The position numbers were made by a program, and so were the translations under genes. A stretch of 64,000 bases of DNA, taken from NCBI GenBank assembly GCA_040003255.1, contig JBDUCV010000002.1:1-64000 (forward strand), given 5' to 3'. Positions 49,215 through 56,489 of this stretch are shown piece by piece. The DNA comes from JBDUCV01 sp040003255. Its GTDB lineage: Bacteria > Actinomycetota > Actinomycetes > Mycobacteriales > Jatrophihabitantaceae. The notes beneath the pieces were generated by a model. The model was not told the DNA's origin, ran no database searches, and worked only from the letters and a program-made list of their open reading frames with translations. Position 1 is the first letter of the stretch; the number at the start of each line of letters is the position of its first letter.

Positions 49215-50465
49215 TCAGCGGGTCTGCCCGTCGCCGGTCACGATCCACTTCGTCGACGTCAGTTCAGTAAGCCCCATCGGCCCACGGGCGTGCATCTTCT
49301 GGGTGGAGATGCCGATCTCGGCGCCGAACCCGAACTCGGCACCGTCGGTGAATCGTGTCGACGCATTGACCATGACGGCCGCGCTGTCGACGCGCTCGAC
49401 AAAGCGCTGCGCCGCTAGTAGATCGCGCGTCACGATTGCCTCGGTATGCCCGGACGACCAGCGTCGGATGTGCGCGATCGCCTCGTCGAGGTCGGCTACG
49501 ACGCGGGCGGCCAGATCGAGCGACAGGTACTCGCTGCCCCAGTCTTCGTCGGTTGCCGGCCGCACATCGGGATCGGCCGCGGCGAAGGTCTCGTCGCCGT
49601 GCACGACCACACCTTGCGCATGCAGCGAAGCGACGATGCGCCCGACGAACTGCTCGGCGACCGCCCCATGCACAAGTAGGGTCTCAGCCGCATTGCACAC
49701 GCTCGGCCGCGACACCTTCGCGTTCAGGACGATGCGTTCGGCCATGTCGAGATCTGCATCGCGGTCGACGTACACATGCACGTTGCCGACGCCAGTCTCG
49801 ATCACCGGCACCGTGGCGTTCTGCACGACATAGTCGATCAGTCCCGCCCCGCCGCGGGGAATAACCAAATCGACCAGGCCACGTGCCCGCAGCAGGTAGC
49901 CGACGCTGTCGTGATCGGTGCCCGGCACGAGCTGAACGGCATCGGGGGGCAGCCCCGCCTTCTCGGCGGCCCTAGCCAGAATGTCGACCAAGGCCGCGTT
50001 CGAGTTCTGCGCCGACGCTGATCCGCGCAGCAGCGCCGCGTTGCCGCTCTTCAAAGCCAGCCCCGCCGCATCGACAGTCACATTCGGGCGGGCTTCGTAG
50101 ATCATTGCGACTACGCCAAACGGCACCCGCACCTGACGGATCTGCAATCCGTTTGGCTGGGTGTAGCCCCGGATGATCTGACCCACCGGATCCGGCAACG
50201 CTGCCACGTCCCGAAGCCCCACGGCCATCGCGGCGACGCGCGTCTCGCTCAATGCCAGCCGGTCGAGGAGCCCCTGCGACATGCCCGACGCACGGCCGGC
50301 TTCGACGTCGCGGTCGTTGGCTTCCAGCACCCGGCCGACCTCGTCGTCGAGGGCATCGGCCATGGCGCGTAGCGCGGCGTTTTTGGCCGCAGTGGTCAGC
50401 GCGCCGAGTTCGATGGCGGCGTCCCTGGCCCGCATGGCGGCGGCGCGAACCTGCTGCTCACTCAC
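49215..50465 (-). CDS. proA: gamma-glutamyl phosphate reductase
   Basis: ProA reduces gamma-glutamyl phosphate to glutamate semialdehyde in proline synthesis. The 416-residue aldehyde-dehydrogenase-fold protein has VRVPFGVVAMIYEARPNVTVDAAGLALKSGNA, VIPRGGAGLIDYV and the active cysteine in SVCNAAETLLVH. The GTG at 50465 is supported by TACCCT six bases upstream. proB lies 2.6 kb away, separated by two glycosyltransferase-like genes. Confidence 0.95.
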   Translation of the reverse strand: MSEQQVRAAAMRARDAAIELGALTTAAKNAALRAMADALDDEVGRVLEANDRDVEAGRASGMSQGLLDRLALSETRVAAMAVGLRDVAALPDPVGQIIRGYTQPNGLQIRQVRVPFGVVAMIYEARPNVTVDAAGLALKSGNAALLRGSASAQNSNAALVDILARAAEKAGLPPDAVQLVPGTDHDSVGYLLRARGLVDLVIPRGGAGLIDYVVQNATVPVIETGVGNVHVYVDRDADLDMAERIVLNAKVSRPSVCNAAETLLVHGAVAEQFVGRIVASLHAQGVVVHGDETFAAADPDVRPATDEDWGSEYLSLDLAARVVADLDEAIAHIRRWSSGHTEAIVTRDLLAAQRFVERVDSAAVMVNASTRFTDGAEFGFGAEIGISTQKMHARGPMGLTELTSTKWIVTGDGQTR

Positions 50466-50471
50466 GCTCCG

Positions 50472-50477
50472 AGGGTA
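50472..50477 (-). promoter_or_regulatory. -10 box for leaderless proA
   Basis: TACCCT on the minus strand, six bases, then GTG at 50465. Confidence 0.55.
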
Positions 50478-50507
50478 CGACTGGCAGGGTAACGGTGTGT
50501 CGTTGCC

Positions 50508-50513
50508 TACCCT
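50508..50513 (+). promoter_or_regulatory. -10 box for leaderless membrane GT gene
   Basis: TACCCT, six bases, then ATG at 50520. It argues for that ATG rather than the GTG at 50514. Confidence 0.55.
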
Positions 50514-50519
50514 GTGACC

Positions 50520-52328
50520 ATGTCGGCGACTCAGCAACCTGCCTCGGTCACGGGCCGGCAGGTTGTGGAGCCACCCGTAACCGTGCAGCTGGCCGCCGAG
50601 GAGAAGGACGGCCGATCCGACCGCAAGGCGGCGGCGTGGGCGTCGTGGCTGATTGCGCCAGCGCTCTACCTGATCGCGGCCATCATCCTGTACTCGCGGT
50701 TCCTCGCCCACCCCAATCGCGGCGTCCCGGGGGGAGCAGACGGGCTGCTTTACGCCTGGTACTTCGAGCACATCGAGCAGTCGATCATTCACCTGTCTAA
50801 CCCGTTCTTCACGACCGCCCTGAACGCCCCGGACGGCGTGAACATCATGTGGAACACCTCCGTCTTCGCCGTCGGCGTCCTGCTGGCCCCATTGACCGCC
50901 ACCATCGGGCCGGTGGCCACCACGAATGTCGCCCTGACGCTGGCGCCGGTGCTGTCCGCGACAACTGCCTTCTACGCGCTGCGCCGATTGACCGGAACGG
51001 TCTGGGGGGCGGCGCTGGGTGCCGCGCTCTACGGCTTCGGGCCGTACTTCCAAGGCCAGGCCGGGCACCTGCACATGATCGTGGCATTCTTCCCACCCCT
51101 GCTGCTGTTGATCGGCCATGAATGGCTGGTCAGTCAGCACAGGACTCCGGTGCGCACGGGGATCAAGCTTGGCGTGCTGACCGGCCTCGCGCTGTTGGCG
51201 TCGGAGGAAATCGTCGCACTCAGTGCGGTGCTCGCGGTGTTCGCAGTCCTTTTCCTGGCCGCGCTGTTCCCCGGCGAAGTGGCGCCGCGGATTCGCTATG
51301 CCTCGCACGCTCTGGGCGTCGGCTTGGCGACAGCCGTTGCACTGGCGGGCATTCCGCTGGGTTACCAGTTCTTCGGTCCGCAGGCGCTACCCGGCGGCGT
51401 GTTGCCGTCCTCCCAGAAGCTGGACCTGGCCGGCTTGGTTCGGCCCGGGGAGCTGCAACGCTTCGCTTCGGCCGCCGACATTGCGGCCAACCGGGCCTTC
51501 CCGGCCAATGTCGTCGAGAACACCGGCTACCTGGGCTGGCCTCTGCTGGCGCTGGTTTTTGGCATCATCGGATGGCTCCTCGCGCGCGGCGAACGGTTCG
51601 CCCTGTGGTGGTTCCTGACGTTCGCAATCACGGTCGTGTTCGCGCTCGGACCGAAAATCGAGATCAACGGCGCGGATGCCGGGTGGGGGCCATGGGCAGT
51701 CATGCGAAGCCTGCCGTTGATGGACGGCGCGGTCGCAGTCCGGTTCACCTTGTGCACGACGTTGCTCGTCGCACTGTTGCTGGCGTGGGCGCTCGCGAGA
51801 GTGGCCGGCGCGGCCCTTGTCGCGGGTGTTGCCGCGGCCGGCGTCGCGTTCGTCCCGCTGCTGCCGGCCGACCGCTACGACGCGATGCTCATCCTGAAAA
51901 CCCCGCGATTCTTTACGACTTCGGCGGTCGACGTGATCGAACCCGGCAGCGCCGTGGTGCTTCTCCCCCGTGGCGGCTCACCAGACGTGCAGGCCGCCGG
52001 CATGCTGTGGCAGATGCGCACCGATCTGCGCTTCAAGATCATCGGCGGTTACAGCGTCATCAACGACCACGGCCAGATGACCTATATCGCGCCGGATCCG
52101 CCGTTCGCGCAGGTGCTGCAACAGGTCGGCGACAGCGGCGTGCAGGCGTCCCAGCCCGTACTGGGCGGCGCGCGGGCGTCGATCGGGGCAAGCGGCGTGC
52201 GCTACATCGTGATCACCGACCAGCAGCTGAACGCCGGCCTGGTGGCTGAGGCGGCGCACCGGATGACCGGCTGCGTGATCCGTCCAGTGGCCGATGTCCA
52301 GCTCTGCACGATTCCGCCCACCGCCTGA
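50520..52328 (+). CDS. multi-pass membrane protein, GT-C-like
   Basis: This protein of about 602 residues has roughly ten hydrophobic helices beginning LIAPALYLIAAIILYSRFLAH and a long loop with GADGLLYAWYFEHIEQSI. A C-terminal exported domain of about 150 residues starts DAMLILKTPRFFTTSAVDVIEPGS. The topology and the D/E-containing first loop are like GT-C glycosyltransferases and YfhO-type proteins. It is followed by a GT2 gene, suggesting lipid-linked sugar transfer. The donor and acceptor are unknown. Confidence 0.65.
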   Translation: MSATQQPASVTGRQVVEPPVTVQLAAEEKDGRSDRKAAAWASWLIAPALYLIAAIILYSRFLAHPNRGVPGGADGLLYAWYFEHIEQSIIHLSNPFFTTALNAPDGVNIMWNTSVFAVGVLLAPLTATIGPVATTNVALTLAPVLSATTAFYALRRLTGTVWGAALGAALYGFGPYFQGQAGHLHMIVAFFPPLLLLIGHEWLVSQHRTPVRTGIKLGVLTGLALLASEEIVALSAVLAVFAVLFLAALFPGEVAPRIRYASHALGVGLATAVALAGIPLGYQFFGPQALPGGVLPSSQKLDLAGLVRPGELQRFASAADIAANRAFPANVVENTGYLGWPLLALVFGIIGWLLARGERFALWWFLTFAITVVFALGPKIEINGADAGWGPWAVMRSLPLMDGAVAVRFTLCTTLLVALLLAWALARVAGAALVAGVAAAGVAFVPLLPADRYDAMLILKTPRFFTTSAVDVIEPGSAVVLLPRGGSPDVQAAGMLWQMRTDLRFKIIGGYSVINDHGQMTYIAPDPPFAQVLQQVGDSGVQASQPVLGGARASIGASGVRYIVITDQQLNAGLVAEAAHRMTGCVIRPVADVQLCTIPPTA

Positions 52329-52387
52329 TCGGTTACGCTGCCCGCTCGGATCGGACCAGAGCTGGCACGGGAGTTGATGGACGCGGC

Positions 52388-53086
52388 ATGAAGCTCTCGA
52401 TCCTGATGCCCGTCTACAACGAACGCGCGACACTGGCCCGGGCGGTGAAGGAGGTCCTGGACGTCACATATCCGTGTGACGTGGAGCTGATCATCGTCGA
52501 CGACGGCAGCACGGACGGGACACGTGACCTCTACGCCGACCTCGCCGCCGACCGCCAGGTCCGGGTGCATCTGCAACCCGTCAACAGCGGCAAGGGAGCG
52601 GCGATCCGTACCGCTGCCGAGCTGGCCACCGGCGACTACCTGATCATCTGCGACGCCGACCTCGAGTACGCGCCGCGCGAGATCCCGACCCTGCTCGAGC
52701 CGATCATTCGCGGCGACGCGCAGGTGGTGTACGGCACCCGAACCTTCGGCAGCCACAACTCGTACTCCTACACCTACGTCCTGGGCAATCGGGGGGTCAC
52801 CACGGCGGCGAACGTCCTGTTCAATTGCTACATCAGCGACCTTGAGACTTGCTTCAAGCTGATGCCGACCGAGCTCTACCGATCCCTCGACATCCAGTCC
52901 GCCGGTTTCGGCATGGAGGCTGAGATTACCGGCAAGCTGCTGCGCCGCCGGGTTCGACTGCACGAAGTACCGATCAGCTACAGCGCGCGTAGCCGCGAGG
53001 CCGGCAAGAAGCTAACTTGGCGCGACGGAGTCGAGGCGCTGTGGATCCTGCTGCGCGAACGGGTCCGCCGGGTACCCGCGGCCTAG
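52388..53086 (+). CDS. family 2 glycosyltransferase (polyprenyl-phosphate sugar synthase-like)
   Basis: This 232-residue soluble GT2 enzyme starts MKLSILMPVYNERATLARAV, with IIVDDGSTDGTRDLY and the DxD motif in IICDADLEYAPREI, and HEVPISYSARSREAGKKLTW near the end. It resembles DPM1-type synthases that move a hexose from a nucleotide sugar to polyprenyl phosphate. It lacks extra membrane helices. GGGAG lies upstream of the ATG. Its TAG stop interlocks with the proB stop (CTAG). Confidence 0.88.
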   Translation: MKLSILMPVYNERATLARAVKEVLDVTYPCDVELIIVDDGSTDGTRDLYADLAADRQVRVHLQPVNSGKGAAIRTAAELATGDYLIICDADLEYAPREIPTLLEPIIRGDAQVVYGTRTFGSHNSYSYTYVLGNRGVTTAANVLFNCYISDLETCFKLMPTELYRSLDIQSAGFGMEAEITGKLLRRRVRLHEVPISYSARSREAGKKLTWRDGVEALWILLRERVRRVPAA

Positions 53087-54183
53087 AGCAGGATTAGGTC
53101 GTCGCGATGGACTACCTCGCGGCGGAACTCGGCGGGGAGCTCGCCGGTCTTGCGACCGAGCAGCGGGGGCAGGTCCGCCGACTCGTAACCGACCAGGCCC
53201 CGGGCCACGACGGTGCCCTCGGAGTCAACCAATTCGACTGGGTCGCCGGCGTCGAAATCCCCCGCGACGGCCATGATGCCGGCCGGCAGAAGGGACGCGC
53301 GGCGCTCTACGACAGCGGTCACGGCGCCCGCGTCCAAGACCAGTCGGCCACGAGGCGTGGTGGCATGCCGCAGCCAGAACAGCCTGGAGGTGGTGCGCTC
53401 ACCGGACGGCTGGAACAGCGTGCCAACGGCGCCGTCGAGCGCCTTGGCCACCTCGGCTGCGGCGGCCAGGATCACCGGGATGCCCGCGCCCGTCGCGATG
53501 GCGGCCGCATCCAGCTTCGTGCCGATCCCGCCGGTACCGACGCTGCTCCCAGACCGCGCGCGGCGCGCACCGTAGTGAGTCAGTGGGTCCGCATCCGGGC
53601 CGACCTCGTCCACCAGCTGCGAATCCGGCAGGCGCGGATGGCGGCGGTATAGCCCATCGACGTCTGACAACAGGACGAGCGCGTCGGCGTGGATCAGATG
53701 GGCTACCAAAGCGGCCAGCCGGTCGTTGTCACCGAACCGAATCTCATGGGTGGCGACCGTGTCGTTCTCGTTCACGATCGGCAGGACGCCCAGTGCCAGC
53801 AGCCGTTCCAGCGTACGGTTGGCGTTGCGGTAATGGCCGCGGCGGTGCAGATCGTCGGCGGTCAACAGCACCTGTCCTACCCGCAGGTCGTGCCGGGCGA
53901 AGGCCGCGGCGTAGCGCTCGATCAGCAGCAGCTGACCAACGCTGGCAGCCGCCTGCTGGGTGGCCAGATCACGGGGTCGGGCGCGTAACCCCAGTGGACC
54001 GATACCCGCGGCGACGGCACCGGAGGACACCAGCACGACCTGCCCGCCAGCGGCCCGACGAGTGGCAAGCGCCTCGACAATCACGTCCAGGCGTGCTGGA
54101 TCCAGGCGGCCATCCGTGGTCAGCGACGACGAGCCGACCTTGACCACGACGCGCGCGGCCCGGGCGATCGCGTCGCGGGTCAT
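53083..54183 (-). CDS. proB: glutamate 5-kinase
   Basis: ProB phosphorylates glutamate in the first step of proline synthesis. The 366-residue protein has the kinase domain VVVKVGSSSLTTDGRLD, VNENDTVATHEIRFGDNDRLAALVA and GTGGIGTKLDAAAIATGAG. The C-terminal PUA domain reads RGRLVLDAGAVTAV. The ATG overlaps the obg stop by four bases, the classic obg-proB coupling. Confidence 0.96.
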   Translation of the reverse strand: MTRDAIARAARVVVKVGSSSLTTDGRLDPARLDVIVEALATRRAAGGQVVLVSSGAVAAGIGPLGLRARPRDLATQQAAASVGQLLLIERYAAAFARHDLRVGQVLLTADDLHRRGHYRNANRTLERLLALGVLPIVNENDTVATHEIRFGDNDRLAALVAHLIHADALVLLSDVDGLYRRHPRLPDSQLVDEVGPDADPLTHYGARRARSGSSVGTGGIGTKLDAAAIATGAGIPVILAAAAEVAKALDGAVGTLFQPSGERTTSRLFWLRHATTPRGRLVLDAGAVTAVVERRASLLPAGIMAVAGDFDAGDPVELVDSEGTVVARGLVGYESADLPPLLGRKTGELPAEFRREVVHRDDLILL

Positions 54184-55646
54184 GACTGGTCCGGGCCGTC
54201 GTCCGGCTCGTCGGCGCCCTCGTCGCGATCTGGGTGCCCGCGGCGGGCCCTTTTCGCCGCCAACCGCTCGAATGCTCGCGGTCGCGCGTTCGTGTCCAGC
54301 CGTTCGTCCGACCCCCGACGGGACGGCGCGAACTCCTCCGCCAGTCCCGCGGCCGGTTGGAAGTCAAAGGTGACCTCGCCGATCGTCACCGCCGCACCGG
54401 GCTGCGCACCGAGCCGGCTCAACTCATCCTCGACGCCGAGCCGGGCCAGCCGGTCGGCCAAGAAGCCGACCGCCTCGTCGTTGGCGAAGTTCGTTTGCCT
54501 GATCCACCGTTCCGGCTTGACGCCCTGCACGACGAAGCCGCCGACGTCCGAGGGGTCCGGCGACACGGTGAAGCCGCCGTCGTCGACAGCTCGTGGCTGC
54601 AGGACGATGCGCGTCGGTTCGGCAGCGGGACGAGCTGCCCGGTCGGCCTGAACCTCGGTCGCGAGGGCGAATTGCAGCTCACGCAGCCCGGCCCGGCTCA
54701 CTGCCGAGATTTCGAACACCCGCAGGCCGCGCGCTTCAAGCTCCGGGCGGACCAGGGCCGCCAGCTCGGCGGCCTCAGGTATGTCGATCTTGTTCAGGGC
54801 GATCAGCCTCGGGCGGCGCAGCAGGTCACCCAACGCCGACTCGTACTGGCCGAGCTCAGATTCGATCGCGTCGAGGTCGCTGATCGGGTCGCGACCCGGC
54901 TCGAGCGTCGCGCAATCCAGGATGTGGAGCAAGACGGCGCAGCGCTCGATGTGGCGCAGGAAGTCCAGACCCAGTCCTTTGCCCTGCGCGGCTCCGGGGA
55001 TCAGCCCCGGTACGTCGGCCACGGTGTATGTCGTTTCTCCCGCGCTGACGACGCCCAGGTTCGGCATCAGCGTCGTGAACGGGTAGTCGGCGATCTTCGG
55101 GCGGGCCGCCGAGATGGCGGCAATCAACGACGACTTGCCCGCGCTGGGAAATCCCACCAGGCCGACGTCAGCGACGCTCTTGAGTTCCAGGACGACGTCG
55201 CGCGCCTCACCCGGTTCGCCGAGCAACGCGAAGCCGGGGGCCTTGCGACGGGTCGACGCGAGAGCGGCGTTGCCGAGACCACCTCGTCCCCCATGGGCGA
55301 CGACGAAGCGGGTCCCGGCGCCGGTCAGGTCGGCGAGTTGCGTCCCGTCGGCGGCCACGACGACTGTTCCGGTGGGGACCCGTAACTCCAGGTCGGCGCC
55401 GTCGGCTCCGCTGCGGTTGTTGCCCGCGCCCGGTTTGCCGTTACCAGCCCGCTGGTGCGGGTGGTGGTGGAAGTCCAGCAGGGTGTGCACGTTCGGGTCG
55501 ACGATGAGAATGACATCGCCGCCGCGGCCGCCGTTGCCGCCGTCCGGACCCCCTAGCGGCTTGAACTTCTCCCGGTGGATCGAGGCCACCCCGTGTCCGC
55601 CGTTACCGGCTGCCAGGTGCAGCAGGGTGCGATCGATGAATGCCAC
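54180..55646 (-). CDS. obg: GTPase Obg (50S assembly)
   Basis: This essential ribosome-associated GTPase has the glycine-rich Obg domain (HLAAGNGGHGVASIHREKF, GGRGGDVILIVD), the G domain (VGFPSAGKSSLIAAISAARPKIADYPFTT, ADVPGLIPGA, NKIDIPE) and a C-terminal OCT domain. The GTG start at 55646 has AGGAGG upstream. The 488-residue length fits actinobacterial Obg with an acidic tail. It is separated from rpmA by a probable terminator. Confidence 0.96.
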   Translation of the reverse strand: MAFIDRTLLHLAAGNGGHGVASIHREKFKPLGGPDGGNGGRGGDVILIVDPNVHTLLDFHHHPHQRAGNGKPGAGNNRSGADGADLELRVPTGTVVVAADGTQLADLTGAGTRFVVAHGGRGGLGNAALASTRRKAPGFALLGEPGEARDVVLELKSVADVGLVGFPSAGKSSLIAAISAARPKIADYPFTTLMPNLGVVSAGETTYTVADVPGLIPGAAQGKGLGLDFLRHIERCAVLLHILDCATLEPGRDPISDLDAIESELGQYESALGDLLRRPRLIALNKIDIPEAAELAALVRPELEARGLRVFEISAVSRAGLRELQFALATEVQADRAARPAAEPTRIVLQPRAVDDGGFTVSPDPSDVGGFVVQGVKPERWIRQTNFANDEAVGFLADRLARLGVEDELSRLGAQPGAAVTIGEVTFDFQPAAGLAEEFAPSRRGSDERLDTNARPRAFERLAAKRARRGHPDRDEGADEPDDGPDQS

Positions 55647-55684
55647 CAAGCGGACCTCCTGCCGAAAGCGAGCCGAAAGCGAAA

Positions 55685-55712
55685 GGCGGGCCGGTCGAGG
55701 ACCGGGCCCGCC
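55685..55712 (-). terminator. intrinsic terminator or attenuator between rpmA and obg
   Basis: GGCGGGCCGGT and ACCGGGCCCGCC pair with one bulge. On the minus strand the stem is followed by TTTCGCTTTCGG, a weak U-rich tail. The site lies 38 bases after the rpmA stop and 39 before the obg start. Confidence 0.6.
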
Positions 55713-55749
55713 CTGCGCGGATGTGTGGTTGGCCTGCGGGGCGGCGGCC

Positions 55750-56007
55750 TCAGACGCCTGCCGGCACGATGCTGACCGTCTTGCGGCCGCGCGACTGACC
55801 GAACTCGACGCTGCCCTCGACCAGCGCGAACAGCGTGTCGTCACCTCCGCGACCGACGCCGGCGCCGGGGTGGAACTTCGTGCCGCGCTGGCGGACGAGG
55901 ATCTCGCCCGCGTTAACAGCCTGGCCGCCGAAGCGCTTGACCCCGAGCCGTTGCGCGTTGGAGTCGCGGCCGTTGCGCGAGCTGGACGCACCCTTCTTGT
56001 GAGCCAT
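55750..56007 (-). CDS. rpmA: 50S ribosomal protein L27
   Basis: This 85-residue protein starts MAHKKGASSSRNGRDSNAQRLGVKRFGGQ and has GTKFHPGAGVGRGGDDTLFAL, the L27 pattern; L27 lies near the peptidyl transferase centre. There is no N-terminal extension of the cleaved Firmicutes type. The ATG overlaps the rplU stop (TAATG). Confidence 0.97.
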   Translation of the reverse strand: MAHKKGASSSRNGRDSNAQRLGVKRFGGQAVNAGEILVRQRGTKFHPGAGVGRGGDDTLFALVEGSVEFGQSRGRKTVSIVPAGV

Positions 56008-56336
56008 TACTTGCCGCCTGCCTTGACCTTGGTGACGATGTCGATGACCTTCAGCTGGGTCAGCTTCTGGCGGTGACCCATCCGCTTGTGATAGCCGGTT
56101 TTGTTCTTGTACTTGTGAATGCTGATCTTGGGCCCCTTGGTCTGGCCCACCACTTCGACGGTGACAGCCGCCTTGGCCAGGCTCGCCGCGTCGTGCGTGA
56201 CGGTTGCGCCGTCGACAAGCAGGATCGCCGGTAGTGCGATCTCGTCACCAGGGGCTGCGTCGAGCTTCTCGACCTCGACGATGTCACCGACGGCGACCTT
56301 GTACTGTTTGCCGCCGGTCTTGACGATCGCGTACAT
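56007..56336 (-). CDS. rplU: 50S ribosomal protein L21
   Basis: This 109-residue 23S rRNA-binding protein starts MYAIVKTGGKQYKVAVGDIVEVEKL and includes KGPKISIHKYKNKTGYHKRMGHRQKLTQLKVIDI. The ATG at 56336 is chosen by the conserved MYAIVKTGGKQY start, with GAGAAG upstream. It is the first gene of the rplU-rpmA pair after rne. Confidence 0.97.
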   Translation of the reverse strand: MYAIVKTGGKQYKVAVGDIVEVEKLDAAPGDEIALPAILLVDGATVTHDAASLAKAAVTVEVVGQTKGPKISIHKYKNKTGYHKRMGHRQKLTQLKVIDIVTKVKAGGK

Positions 56337-56422
56337 CGCGGGACTTCTCACTCTCAGCTGTTAGGTCTGCTCTTGCTCGACAAGGCCGCGCAGCCGAGAC
56401 GATCCGGGGTACACGCGACAAT

Positions 56423-56476
56423 GGCCCACCAGCTGATGGGCCGCTGATCAGGATACGTCACCTCGCGCAGCCGAGG
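56423..56476 (-). terminator. two hairpins downstream of rne
   Basis: GGCCCATCAGCTGGTGGGCC at 56423-56442 and CCTCGGCTGCGCGAGG at 56461-56476 form stable stems between the rne stop and rplU. Neither is followed by a real U tract, so they may be weak terminators or parts of an rplU leader. The remaining gap (56337-56489) holds no gene. Confidence 0.4.
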
Positions 56477-56489
56477 CAAAGCCGCCCGG

